64,000 bases of DNA, taken from the NCBI GenBank assembly GCA_016191875.1, contig JACPVG010000003.1, forward strand, positions 1 to 64,000. The letters run 5' to 3'. The first letter of the stretch is position 1. Every line of letters begins with the position of its first letter. Positions 43,179 through 52,614 of the stretch are shown here, piece after piece. The notes beneath the pieces are model-generated. The model was not told the origin of the DNA. It did no database searches and saw only the letters and a list, made by a program, of their open reading frames with translations. A program made the translations under genes and the position numbers. The stretch is from Chloroflexota bacterium. Its GTDB lineage: Bacteria; Chloroflexota; Anaerolineae; Anaerolineales; UBA11579.

Positions 43179-45734
43179 CTAGCGCACGGTGACGGTGGAG
43201 CCGTGGGGGGTCTTCTCGACTTCGATGCGGGCGGGGAAGGCGTCTTTGAGGGCGTCTATGTGGGTGATGACCAGAATCTTGGCGAACTCGTGCTGGATGG
43301 CGTTGATGGCCTCCACCAGCCGCTGGCGGCCGGCTTCGTCCTGGCTGCCGAAGCCCTCGTCAATGACCAGCGTTTGCAGGCGGGCGCCGGCGCGCTGGGC
43401 GAGGACCTCGGAGAGGGCCAGGCGGATGGCGAAGTTGATGCGGAACGCCTCGCCGCCGGAGAACATCTCGTAGTCGCGCGTCCCGGCGCTGTCGCTGATG
43501 ACGATGTCGAGGGTTTCTTTCAGGTCGTCGCGGCGGCTGTCCTTGTATTCCGCCTGGGTGACGAAACGGATGGACATGTCCCCGCCTGACAGGCGTTCCA
43601 AAATCTCGTTGGCTTTGGTCTCGATCTGCGGCAGGGCCTGCTCGATGAGCATGGCGGGCACGCCGTCCTTGCCGAAGGCGCGCTCCAGCTGCTTGTAGCG
43701 GTTGGCGGTGTGGGCCAGTTGCTCGCGTTCGGCTTCGAGGGTTGTCTTGCGGGTTTTCAGGTCGGCCAGCACTTCGACGCGCTGGCGGGCGGCGCCGACC
43801 TCGAATTTGTGCTGGTTCTCCTGCTCGGAGAGTTCCAGCAGGCGGGCTTCGGCGGCGGCCACGTCCGGGGCCTGGGTCTGGGCGGCGGCCAGGGCGGCGG
43901 CGGCCCGGTCGTGGGCCTGCTGCTGGGCGGCGAGTTCGGCGGCCTGGGACTCAACCTGGGCCGCCAGTTCCTGCACTTCGCGCGCCAGCGGCTCGTGGGC
44001 GGCGCGGGCCTTTTCCAGGGCGCGCAGGTCGGCTTCGGCGGTGCGGCCGGCCTGCTCGGCCTTGCGGGCGCGGTCGTGGCTGGCGGCGTCGTAGCCGATG
44101 TGCTTGAGTTCGGCGTCGATGGCGGCCAGGGCAGCGCGGGCGTCGGCGGCGTAGGTCTCCTTCGCCAGGGTCTTTTCGACCTCCTTGAGGCGTTTCGCTC
44201 CTCCAGCCTTCCACTCCTTCAGCAGGGCGGCCAGGGCGGCGAGGCGGTCTTCGGCCTGGTCGAGGGCGCGGGTGGCCTGGCGGGCTTCCTCTTCAGCGCC
44301 GGCGTAAGCGGCGAGGCTCTTTTCGAGTTCCTTCAGGCCCGCCTCGGTTTCCTTCATCAGGGCCTGGTTGGCGCGGTATTTATCGCCACGCACTTTGCCC
44401 TCGGCCTTGAGGTGCTCCACCAGGTCGGCGCGGTCATGCCTGTCAAGCGGCTGGCCGCAGGTGGGGCAGGCGCCATCCGAGCGATCGAGCGTGTCCAGGC
44501 GGGCTTTGAGATCGTCCATCTCGGCTTTGAGGATGGGGTTCTCGGCGACAGCGGCGGCGAGGGCTTCGCGGGCGGACTGCACGGCGGCGGCGGCTTCACC
44601 GCGTTCGGCCAGGCGCGCGGCGGCGGCTTTAGCGGCGGCTTGCAGGCCCTTGCGCTGTTCCTTGAGCGCGGCCTGCTCTTCTTCGGCCGCCGCGGCGGTG
44701 GCCTGTTCCGCCAGCAGCGTCCCGCGCTCGGCTTCGAGGCGGGCGCGCTGGCGCTCGATCTCGTTCTGCGGGGCGCGGCGGCGTTCCTGGCCTTCGTGGA
44801 ACTGCGCGGCGCTGGCGTCCCAGGTTTCCAGGTCCTGGCGGGCGGCCTGCCAGGCGGCGTAGGCGGCTTCGACTTCGGCGGCGCGGGCGAGGATGGCGGC
44901 GTAGGTGTGTTGTTCGGCGAGGCGCGCCTCACGGCGGGCGGCAAGTTCTGCCAGGGACTTTTGCGCCCGGGCCAGCCCGGCCGCCAGGGTCTGGGTCAAT
45001 TTTTCCTGTTCGCTCAGGGCGGCGCGGCGCTGGCGCATTTCGGCCAGAGCCGTCTCCTGGCTGGCGCGCGCCTCGGCCAGGGCGGCCAGCGTGCTTTCCA
45101 GTTCCGCCAACCGCGCCCGGCGCTGGTCTTCCTCGCTCAGTTCGGCCTGAATCTCCTGCAGGCGGCCTTCGCGTTCGGCGATCTGGGCATCCACCCCCTT
45201 GCGGCGTTCGACGGCCTGGCGGCGGTAGGTTTCCCACACTTCCAGACCGAGGATGCTGGTGAGGATGCGTTTGCGGTCGCCGGGGCGCTGCTGGGTGAAC
45301 TGGTCGGCTTTGCCTTGCAGGAAGAAGGAGGCGTTGACGAAGGTGTCGTAGTCCAGGCGCAGTGCCTCTTCGATCTTCTGCTCGGTGGCGCGCAGGCTGC
45401 GCTCGGTGAGCGGTTTCCAATCGCCGTCGGCCGTCTGAATCTGGAACTCCAGCGTGGTGGTCCTGTCTTTCTGTTTGGCGCGCAGGACGCGGTAGACGTT
45501 GCTTTCATACTGGAAGGTGTAGGCCACGCTGGCGGCGTTGGCCTGGGCGTGGATGAGCGAGTCGTCGCGTTTGCGGGCCACGCCGAACAGCGCCCAGGTG
45601 ATGGCGTCCAGCAGGGAGGATTTGCCGGCGCCGTTGGGGCCGGAGATGCAGGCGAGGTCGAAGGCGGTGAAATCGAGTTCGACCGGGTCGCGGTAGGAGA
45701 GGAAGCCTGCGAGGGTGAGTTTGAGAGGAATCAT
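43179..45734 (-). CDS. sbcC: SbcC/Rad50-type SMC-like ATPase
   Basis: 851 residues. Walker A is SGPNGAGKSSLLDAI at about 32-46. Long coiled-coil arms rich in Ala, Glu and Arg run from about 180 to 680, with a Rad50-type zinc hook GACPTCGQPLDRHD near residue 425. The C-terminal ATPase lobe has FSGGEAFRINFAIRLALSE (signature) and LQTLVIDEGFGSQDE (Walker B). With SbcD it forms a nuclease that opens hairpins and DNA ends. The usual sbcD gene is not next to it and is not in this window. TATAAT on the minus strand lies about 35 nt upstream of the ATG. Confidence 0.92.
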   Translation of the reverse strand: MIPLKLTLAGFLSYRDPVELDFTAFDLACISGPNGAGKSSLLDAITWALFGVARKRDDSLIHAQANAASVAYTFQYESNVYRVLRAKQKDRTTTLEFQIQTADGDWKPLTERSLRATEQKIEEALRLDYDTFVNASFFLQGKADQFTQQRPGDRKRILTSILGLEVWETYRRQAVERRKGVDAQIAEREGRLQEIQAELSEEDQRRARLAELESTLAALAEARASQETALAEMRQRRAALSEQEKLTQTLAAGLARAQKSLAELAARREARLAEQHTYAAILARAAEVEAAYAAWQAARQDLETWDASAAQFHEGQERRRAPQNEIERQRARLEAERGTLLAEQATAAAAEEEQAALKEQRKGLQAAAKAAAARLAERGEAAAAVQSAREALAAAVAENPILKAEMDDLKARLDTLDRSDGACPTCGQPLDRHDRADLVEHLKAEGKVRGDKYRANQALMKETEAGLKELEKSLAAYAGAEEEARQATRALDQAEDRLAALAALLKEWKAGGAKRLKEVEKTLAKETYAADARAALAAIDAELKHIGYDAASHDRARKAEQAGRTAEADLRALEKARAAHEPLAREVQELAAQVESQAAELAAQQQAHDRAAAALAAAQTQAPDVAAAEARLLELSEQENQHKFEVGAARQRVEVLADLKTRKTTLEAEREQLAHTANRYKQLERAFGKDGVPAMLIEQALPQIETKANEILERLSGGDMSIRFVTQAEYKDSRRDDLKETLDIVISDSAGTRDYEMFSGGEAFRINFAIRLALSEVLAQRAGARLQTLVIDEGFGSQDEAGRQRLVEAINAIQHEFAKILVITHIDALKDAFPARIEVEKTPHGSTVTVR

Positions 45735-45779
45735 GTCTGGGTGGCGGGCGGCGCGGCCTGGCGAGATTATAGCAAGGCT

Positions 45780-45942
45780 ATGAGACTAAAAGGTCAACGA
45801 GTGGATGAGGTATGCGGCGACGGGGGAAAGGCGATCAACGAGTTGACGGGGTATGCGTCAACGAGGAAATTCACAAACCCGCGTAACTCGCGATTCAATG
45901 GGGTGTTGCCTCATGCCTCATGCCTCATGCCTCGTTGCCTCG

Positions 45943-45945
<3 letters not shown>
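45780..45945. repeat. Dispersed ~110-bp repeat, copy A (with an internal duplication)
   Basis: Contains two tandem ~43-nt units beginning GGTCAACGAG and GATCAACGAG, then TCGCGATTCA, then ATGCCTC three times and TTGCCTCGTTACTCGC. The unit holds the inverted repeat GTCAAC-GA-GTTGAC in other copies. The gatA stop codon (TAA at 45943-45945, minus) lies in the last bases of the repeat. Confidence 0.65.
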
Positions 45946-47398
<1,453 letters not shown>

Positions 47399-47406
<8 letters not shown>

Positions 47407-47701
47407 CGGCGGGCTCGTCGAAAACCGGCGGGACACGGAACTGGCCGTGAGCGACATCCGGCGCGCCGCCCAGCAGCGTTTCGGGCGGCAGGCTTTCGCC
47501 CGGCTCGTCGGGGCGCAGGGGCAGGACGGCCTCGCCCGCGCCGAGGAAGGGCGGCACGCCGGCGGTGTCCAGTTCGCCCAATTGGGCCATATAGTCGAGG
47601 ATGCTTGACAACTGCTGGCGGTAGCGTTCCAGGTCTTCGTCGGTGAGCGTCAGGCGCGCCAGGTGGGCGATGTGTTTGACTTGTTCGCGTGTTAGGGACA
47701 T
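47399..47701 (-). CDS. gatC: Glutamyl-tRNA(Gln) amidotransferase subunit C
   Basis: 100 residues, the usual length. The N-terminus [31 protein letters not shown] (first part [17 protein letters not shown]) is the standard GatC helix pair that wraps around GatA. A PPFLGAG segment and the terminal [10 protein letters not shown] are also typical. The stop overlaps gatA. TATAAT ends 6 nt before the ATG, so the gatCA transcript appears leaderless. Confidence 0.93.
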
Positions 47702-47707
47702 GGGGGG

Positions 47708-47713
47708 ATTATA
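47708..47713 (-). promoter_or_regulatory. -10 box (TATAAT) of gatCA, leaderless
   Basis: TATAAT on the minus strand, then six C, then the gatC ATG. No consensus -35 is seen, because that region falls into the neighbouring repeat. Confidence 0.55.
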
Positions 47714-47733
47714 AAGGCGTCGACTGGGAAAAA

Positions 47734-47818
47734 CCGGTCAATGAGTTGACGAGGTATGGGTCAATGAGGAAAGGCGCACGAGCGTGTATCTCGCGATCCT
47801 GCGGGGGGGTGCCTCGCT
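47734..47818. repeat. Dispersed ~110-bp repeat, copy B
   Basis: CCGGTCAATGAGTTGACGAGG, TATGGGTCAATGAGGAAAG and later CTCGCGATCC and TGCCTCGCTT match copies A (45780) and C (49523) in order. It fills the gap between gatC and thiP. Confidence 0.65.
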
Positions 47819-49519
47819 TCAGAATTCCCCCACATCGGCGATGCGCAGGTGCTCGATGGCGAGCATCCCGCCGGCGGTGACGAGCATCAGCAGGGTCGCC
47901 AGCGCCATGGCCTGGCCATAGTTGAGGCCGCCGGGCTGGGAGAGGAAGCGGTAGATCATCACCGGCAGGGTGGGGAACTCCGGGCGGGAGACGAGCGCGG
48001 TGGCGCCGAACTCGCCGAGCGAGATGGTGAAGGCAAATGTGGCGGCGACGAGCAGGGCGCGCCCGGCCAGCGGCAGGTCCACAAAGCGGACGACCTGGCG
48101 CGGCGAGGCCCCCAGCACGGCGGCCGCCTGGCGCAGGCGCGGCCGGATGCTGCGCAGGGCGGGGGCCAGGCTGCGCACCACGAACGGGAAGGCCACCAGC
48201 GTGTGCGCCAGGGGAATGAGCAGGGGCGAGGCGCGCAGGTCGAGGGGGGGCGCATCCAGGGCGACGATGAAGCCGAGGCCGAGCGTGACCGCCGAGGCGC
48301 CGAGCGGCAGCATGAGCAGCGGGTCGAGCAGGCGGCTGAGGCGCGCCTCCGGCCGGCGGGCCAGCGCCCAGGCGGCCGGGCCGCCCAGCGCCAGCGCCAG
48401 CCCGACCGTGGCGGCGGCATACGCCAGCGACGCGCCGATGGCGTTGAGCGGCGGGGCGTAGAAGGCCGAGGCGCGTTCCTGAGACCCGAGGGCGCGGTAG
48501 TAGTCGAGCGTCAGGCCGGTCTGCACGGTGCGCTGGCCGCGGTCGGGTTCCAGGCGCGTCACCGAACGGGCAGCGAGCCCCGCCAGCGGCAGAAGCGTGA
48601 AGAGAACCAGCCCGCCCAGGACAACCCCGGCCAGCAGGCGGCGGCGGGCGGTGTCCAGCAGGCGTTGGGCGTTGGCCGGTGGGCGCAGGGAAAGCGGGCG
48701 GCTGACGCGGGCGTTCAGACGGGTATAGAGGGCGGTCATCGCCAGCGTAGCGGCCAGCTGGATGACCGACAGGGCGGCCGCCACCGGCAGGTTGAACAGC
48801 CCGACCGTCTGGGTGTAGATCTCGACCTCCAGCGTGGCGTAGCGCGGGCCGCCCAGGGCCAGGACGACCCCGAACGAGGTGAAATCGAAGATGAAGACCA
48901 GCAGGGCGGCGGCCAGGACGGCCGGGGCCAGCAGGGGCAGGGTAACGTGCCGCCAGGCCGCCCAGCGCGAGGCTCCCAGCGTGCGGGCGGCCTGCTCCAG
49001 GCGCGGGTCCAGGTGGGCCCAGAAATCGCCGACCAGCCGGAGGACGATGGTGAGGTTGTAGAAGACGTGGGCGGTGAGGATGGCGGCGAAGGTGTTGAGG
49101 AACGGGATGGGCGGGGCGTCCAGGTCGAAGGCCGCCATCAAGGCCAGGTTGGCCCAGCCGCGCGGGCCGAGCAGGGCGCTAAAGGCGGCGGCCACCACCA
49201 GGGCGGGCAGGACGAACGGCACGCCGCTGAGGGCGCGCAACAACGCCCGGCCGGGGAAGCGGTAGCGGGCGAACAGGTACGCGCCGGGCAGGCCGAGCGC
49301 CAGAGTGAGCAGCGTGGAGAGCGCCGCCTGCCAGAAGGTGAAGCCGAGCACGCCGCGCAGCACCGGCGAGCCGAAAACCTCGGCAAACGGGGCAAGCAAT
49401 CCCTCCTCGCCGCGCCCGAACGAGAGCGCCAGGATGCTGCCCAGCGGGTAGAAAAAGAACACGACCAGGAAGGCGAGCGGGAGAAGCCAGAGGATGGGAA
49501 GGCGAACGAACTTCTTCAT
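47819..49519 (-). CDS. thiP: ABC transporter permease, thiamin (ThiP-like) two-domain type
   Basis: 566 residues with about 12 membrane helices in two homologous halves. Each half has an EAA loop: EQAARTLGASRWAAWRHVTLP and RQAAAVLGASPRQVVRFVDLP (each shown only in part). This fused plan is shared by ThiP and ferric-iron permeases. Position after thiN and thiB downstream of a TPP riboswitch argues for thiamin or its precursors. No ATPase (thiQ) follows, so the energising subunit must come from elsewhere. It may share the riboswitch transcript, though repeat-filled gaps separate the genes. Confidence 0.82.
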   Translation of the reverse strand: MKKFVRLPILWLLPLAFLVVFFFYPLGSILALSFGRGEEGLLAPFAEVFGSPVLRGVLGFTFWQAALSTLLTLALGLPGAYLFARYRFPGRALLRALSGVPFVLPALVVAAAFSALLGPRGWANLALMAAFDLDAPPIPFLNTFAAILTAHVFYNLTIVLRLVGDFWAHLDPRLEQAARTLGASRWAAWRHVTLPLLAPAVLAAALLVFIFDFTSFGVVLALGGPRYATLEVEIYTQTVGLFNLPVAAALSVIQLAATLAMTALYTRLNARVSRPLSLRPPANAQRLLDTARRRLLAGVVLGGLVLFTLLPLAGLAARSVTRLEPDRGQRTVQTGLTLDYYRALGSQERASAFYAPPLNAIGASLAYAAATVGLALALGGPAAWALARRPEARLSRLLDPLLMLPLGASAVTLGLGFIVALDAPPLDLRASPLLIPLAHTLVAFPFVVRSLAPALRSIRPRLRQAAAVLGASPRQVVRFVDLPLAGRALLVAATFAFTISLGEFGATALVSRPEFPTLPVMIYRFLSQPGGLNYGQAMALATLLMLVTAGGMLAIEHLRIADVGEF

Positions 49520-49522
49520 TTC

Positions 49523-49628
49523 AAAAGGTCAACGAGTTGACGAGGTATGGGGCAACGGGGAAAGACCAATCTCCACGGCTCACGATTCAGCCAGGCGTAT
49601 TCCGTTGCCTCGTAGCGTCGTTGACGCA
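49523..49628. repeat. Dispersed ~110-bp repeat, copy C
   Basis: Begins AAAAGGTCAACGAGTTGACG, continues AGGTATGGGGCAACGGGGAAAG, and later has CTCACGATTCA and GTTGCCTCGTAG. It runs from the thiP start to the PPOX stop. Arms GTCAACGA at the left and TCGTTGAC at the right are inverted. Confidence 0.65.
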
Positions 49629-50102
49629 TCACGCACCCCGCAACACAAAGCGCGTCGCGCTGGCGGGGAAATCCGCCTCGCGCCAGGCAAAGACCACCTG
49701 CGGCCGCACGCACAGCGCTGAGTGAAACGGGACGTTGTACTTGGATTTGTAGGCTTTGTCGAGCGTTTTGAGAAGGGCGGCGTCCTCCACCGGTTCGGCG
49801 CGGCCTTCCAGGATGACGGCCTCGTCGCCGCTTTCCAGGTGGATGACGACGGCCGGGTTGGCGGCCAGGTTGCGGCCCTTGCGCGACGTGTCGCCCGTGC
49901 CGAAGTAGAACGCGCCAGCGTGCCACAGGCCCCACACGGGCGCGGCGTGCGGCCTGCCCTCCGGGGTGACGCTGCACACCCAGTAGTTGCGCGCCGCGGC
50001 CATGCGCTCCTCAACGAACGAGAAGGGCAGCAGGCCGGCGCCTTCGCTTTCCGGCAGGATGCCGTAGCCGGGCATGTGGGGTCGGGAAACGTTCTTGGCC
50101 AT
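49629..50102 (-). CDS. Pyridoxamine 5'-phosphate oxidase-family (FMN-binding split barrel) protein
   Basis: 157 residues of the PPOX-like split-barrel fold. Features are NYWVCSVTPEGRPHAAPVWGLW, FYFGTGDTSRKGRNLAANP and AVVIHLESGDEAVILEGRAE, the F420/FMN-binding strand set. Members reduce or oxidise diverse cofactors, or bind flavin or heme; the substrate is unknown. AGGAGA precedes the ATG. It lies between thiB and thiP, so a link with thiamin uptake is possible, but it may only be an insertion. Confidence 0.8.
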   Translation of the reverse strand: MAKNVSRPHMPGYGILPESEGAGLLPFSFVEERMAAARNYWVCSVTPEGRPHAAPVWGLWHAGAFYFGTGDTSRKGRNLAANPAVVIHLESGDEAVILEGRAEPVEDAALLKTLDKAYKSKYNVPFHSALCVRPQVVFAWREADFPASATRFVLRGA

Positions 50103-50458
50103 AGATGTTTTCTCCTATTCGGCGGCGTTCAGGGACCGTTTTCGCCTGGGCCAATTCTTACCACAGATGAACACAAATGCACTCAGATGTTGCTCTGTTG
50201 CAAGGATGCCAATAGCCTTTTCTTGTCACCCTGCCTGTCCTGAGTGCAGCGAAGGAAGCGAAGGGTCGCGAGTCGAGATCTTTTTCAGGCTTACCGGTCT
50301 GAAACAAGGCTGCTGAATGCGATCCCTCGCTTGGCCGAGCGCTGCTTCGCAGCGTCGGCTTGCTCGGGATGACAAGGTCTGCGAGAATGCATGTTCTGCA
50401 TCAGAGCAATCAGATGTTGCCATTCATCGGTGCTGTCCGGCTCATCTGCGGTCTGCGC
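50103..50458. repeat. Gene-free spacer with word repeats
   Basis: No gene is seen. About 50160-50190 holds ACCACAGATGA and ACACAAATGC words. About 50231-50280 holds CCTGTCCTGAGTGCAGCGAA and GGAAGCGAAGG words akin to those at 54.8 and 59.7 kb. A second stretch (50320-50440) is made of GCGCTGCTTCGCAGC-type hairpin and AGAATGCATGTTC words. The spacer separates thiB from the PPOX gene. Confidence 0.5.
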
Positions 50459-51508
50459 CTAACGCAGAACCACCTCGCGCCAGGCTTCGATCCACTCCTC
50501 GCGGTGGGCGGCGATGTCCGCCGGGCTGACGAAGGCCGGGTTCTGCGGGACGACCAGGAAGTCCACAAAGGCATCGTCCAGCCGGGCGTTGGGGTTCACC
50601 GGGAAGACGAACATCTGCAAGGGAATGTCCTCCTGGAATGTGGGCGAAAGCATGAAATCCAACCAGGCTTCGGCCAGGTCGCGATTGGGCGCGCCGCGCA
50701 GGATGCCAGCGAACTCGATCTGGCGGAAGCACATGCCGTCGCCGGTGAGGGCGGCGGTGGGCGGCTCGTCCAGCGGCTCCTCGGCATACAGCACCTCGAA
50801 GGGCGGGCTGGAGGCGTAGGACACCACCAGGGGAAACTGCCCGCCCCAGCGGCTGAACTCGGTGTAATAGGCCGTCTCCCAGTCGTTGACCACCTTGAAG
50901 CCGCTGTCGGTCAACCGGTTCCAGAAGTCCAGATAGCCGTCTTCACCGAAGTGCCCGACCGTGGCGAGCAGGAAGGCCAGGCCGGGCGAGGAGGTGGCCG
51001 GGTTCTCGACCACCAGCAGGCCAGCGTATTCCGGCTTGAGCAGGTCGTCCAGCGAGGCGGGCAGGGGCAGGCCGCGTTCCTCGAACCAGGCCAGGTCGGC
51101 GTTGATGCACACGTCGCCATAGTCCACCGGCAGGGCGCCGTGCTCGGGGTCCAGTTTGAATTCGTCGGGGATATCGGCCAGCCAGGGAGACTGATACGGC
51201 TCGAAGAGGTTCTCCTCCAGGGCGCGGCTGAGGAAGGCGTTGTCCACACCGTAGAACACGTCGGCGAAGGGCTGGCTGGCGAGCAGGGCCTTGTTGAGGG
51301 CGGTGCCGGCGTCGCCCGCTTTCAGGAACACGACCTTGGCGTCCTGTTCGGCCTCGAAGGCCGCCACCACCGCATCCGAGACGGCGAAGGAGTCGTGCGT
51401 CAGTACGGTGAGGGTGCGCGGCGCGCCCGGTTCGGGCGATGGCCCGGCGACCGGGGCACAAGCCGCCAGCGCGAGCGCCATGACCATGAGGATAGTGAGT
51501 CTTTTCAT
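50459..51508 (-). CDS. thiB: Thiamin-binding ABC transporter lipoprotein (ThiB/TbpA-like)
   Basis: 349 residues from the ATG at 51508, preceded by GGAGGC. The lipobox LALAACAP gives a Cys at about residue 17. The mature part is a class-F-like binding protein: TLTVLTHDSFAVSDAVVAAF near the start is the ThiB hallmark (THDSF). DVFYGVDNAFLSRALEE and DYGDVCINADLAWFEERGLP are also typical. The family binds thiamin, TMP and TPP. It follows thiN after about 97 nt and precedes the PPOX and permease genes, so it should be under the TPP riboswitch. Confidence 0.9.
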   Translation of the reverse strand: MKRLTILMVMALALAACAPVAGPSPEPGAPRTLTVLTHDSFAVSDAVVAAFEAEQDAKVVFLKAGDAGTALNKALLASQPFADVFYGVDNAFLSRALEENLFEPYQSPWLADIPDEFKLDPEHGALPVDYGDVCINADLAWFEERGLPLPASLDDLLKPEYAGLLVVENPATSSPGLAFLLATVGHFGEDGYLDFWNRLTDSGFKVVNDWETAYYTEFSRWGGQFPLVVSYASSPPFEVLYAEEPLDEPPTAALTGDGMCFRQIEFAGILRGAPNRDLAEAWLDFMLSPTFQEDIPLQMFVFPVNPNARLDDAFVDFLVVPQNPAFVSPADIAAHREEWIEAWREVVLR

Positions 51509-51532
51509 TGTGCCTCCAAAGCTTCGTGAGCG

Positions 51533-51606
51533 GATATTCGTTATTCGAAATTCGGCAGGTTGTCTATCGCCTCTCGGTCCGCCAGACCGAATCACGAATA
51601 GCGGTT
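51533..51606. repeat. Inverted GATATTCG word array
   Basis: CGGATATTCGTTATTCGAAA and TTCGG at the left face CCGAATCACGAATAGCGG at the right. The words are those of the hairpin at 32116-32161. It fills the gap between thiN and thiB. Confidence 0.45.
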
Positions 51607-52250
51607 TACGAGAGTTCGTTCTGTCCGATCACGCATAACAACAACCCACCCTCCAATGTCACGCGCGCCGTCTCGCCCAGCAATACATTGCTGACGCCGC
51701 GCGTCCCGCCGAAGGGCAGGGTCTCGCCGTGCAGGGGGTACTCCAGGTCGGTCGTGGTCACGCCGATGGCGTCGCCGCCCAGCGGGATGAGCGAGACGGT
51801 CTCGCCCGGCCGGCCGTGGATGTCGGCCGCGCCCTGGATGAGGGATAGGCGCTGGCCGTCCTGCCAGAAGGTGACGCGCAGGCCGGCGAGGGGGTCATAG
51901 GCCGCCAGCAGCAGGTTGGCCAGGCTCATATCCCAGCGGCCGCCCAGCCCGCCCAGCACCAGCGCCTCACTGGCGCCGCGTTCTTTCGCCAGCCGCAGGG
52001 CCAGTTGCAGGTCGGTCTCGTCCTTGTTGGCCGGGTGGCGTAGAATCTCCGCGCCGCCGGCCGCCAGTTGGTCGAGTTCGTCCGGCAGGAGCGAGTCCAT
52101 ATCGCCAATCACCGCGGCGGGTTTGAGATCCAGGCGCAGGCAGTGCCGCCCGCCGCCGTCGGCGGCCAGCAGCAGGTCGTCCGGGCGCAGCAGGGCGCGC
52201 GCGCCCTCCAGGTCGTTCAGGTCGCCATTGGCAAAGAGCACCGCTCGCAA
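51606..52250 (-). CDS. thiN: Thiamin pyrophosphokinase
   Basis: 214 residues. It converts thiamin and ATP to thiamin diphosphate. The N-terminal domain has LLAADGGGRHCLRLDLKPAA, VIGDMDSLL (catalytic Asp residues) and NKDETDLQLALRLAKERG. GGLGGRWDMSLANLLLA is the conserved loop, and the C-terminal half is the thiamin-binding beta barrel. No ATG is available at the 5' end; TTG at 52250 (GGAGG at spacing 8, located in the terminator arm) or GTG at 52241 must serve. First gene after the TPP riboswitch, so made only when TPP is low. Confidence 0.93.
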   Translation of the reverse strand: MRAVLFANGDLNDLEGARALLRPDDLLLAADGGGRHCLRLDLKPAAVIGDMDSLLPDELDQLAAGGAEILRHPANKDETDLQLALRLAKERGASEALVLGGLGGRWDMSLANLLLAAYDPLAGLRVTFWQDGQRLSLIQGAADIHGRPGETVSLIPLGGDAIGVTTTDLEYPLHGETLPFGGTRGVSNVLLGETARVTLEGGLLLCVIGQNELS

Positions 52251-52283
52251 AACAAAAGCCTCCGCCGGAGGTCGGCGGAGGCT
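52247..52283 (-). terminator. Riboswitch-controlled terminator overlapping the thiN start
   Basis: AGCCTCCGCC and GGCGGAGGCT (52274-52283 and 52257-52266 read on the minus strand) form a 10-bp GC-rich stem followed by TTTTGTTTT. The 3' arm contains GGAGG, positioned 8 nt before the TTG start. The hairpin could thus both stop transcription and hide the ribosome-binding site. Confidence 0.85.
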
Positions 52284-52289
52284 GTGGGG

Positions 52290-52410
52290 TGCAGGGTGAG
52301 CGATTCCTCCGCCGGCATTATCCGGTTCAGGTTCGCGGGTCGCAGGCTTTGCGCTGGTGGGCCAGCGCCGGCCTGCCTCTCAGCCCGGCAACACCGAGCT
52401 CCCCGTGCAT
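52290..52410 (-). promoter_or_regulatory. TPP riboswitch (THI element)
   Basis: On the minus strand all core elements occur in order: the 5' P1/P2 strand GCACGGGGAGC, then CGGGCTGAGAGG (the CUGAGA pyrimidine-sensor loop), a variable P3 arm with GCGCTGG/CCAGCGC, CGACCCGCGAACCTGA, then CCGGATAATGCCGGCGGAGG (the pyrophosphate-sensor helix). A closing P1 strand GCTCACCCTGCA follows. It lies 6-7 nt upstream of an intrinsic terminator and of thiN, so TPP binding should favour termination. Confidence 0.96.
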
Positions 52411-52422
52411 GATTGTGCGCAC

Positions 52423-52451
52423 AGTATAGCGCGATTGGGCGGGCGGGTCAA
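52423..52451 (-). promoter_or_regulatory. Promoter of the riboswitch transcript
   Basis: On the minus strand TTGACC (52451-52446), exactly 17 nt, TATACT (52428-52423). Transcription should begin near 52416, a few nucleotides before the aptamer. Confidence 0.75.
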
Positions 52452-52467
52452 ATCAGGGCCCGCGCTG

Positions 52468-52523
52468 TTGAACCGGGCAGGCGAAAAGCGTACAATGGAG
52501 GAAATGTGAAAGTATTCACATTT
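52468..52523 (+). promoter_or_regulatory. Promoter with TGTGA-N6-TCACA operator
   Basis: TTGAAC (52468-52473), 17 nt, TACAAT (52491-52496). The palindrome AAATGTGAA-AGTA-TTCACATTT (52502-52523) covers about +1 to +21. Its core is TGTGA-N6-TCACA, the same as at 16063-16080 in the same place relative to the promoter. It suggests a common repressor. Confidence 0.65.
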
Positions 52524-52614
52524 CGGACTTAGTTTGTCCGCTTGGATTGGATTCGAAGGGGAAAACTCTAGCGGTCAGACTCGGGCATCATCGTCGGAAC
52601 AACGGGAGGTTGCT

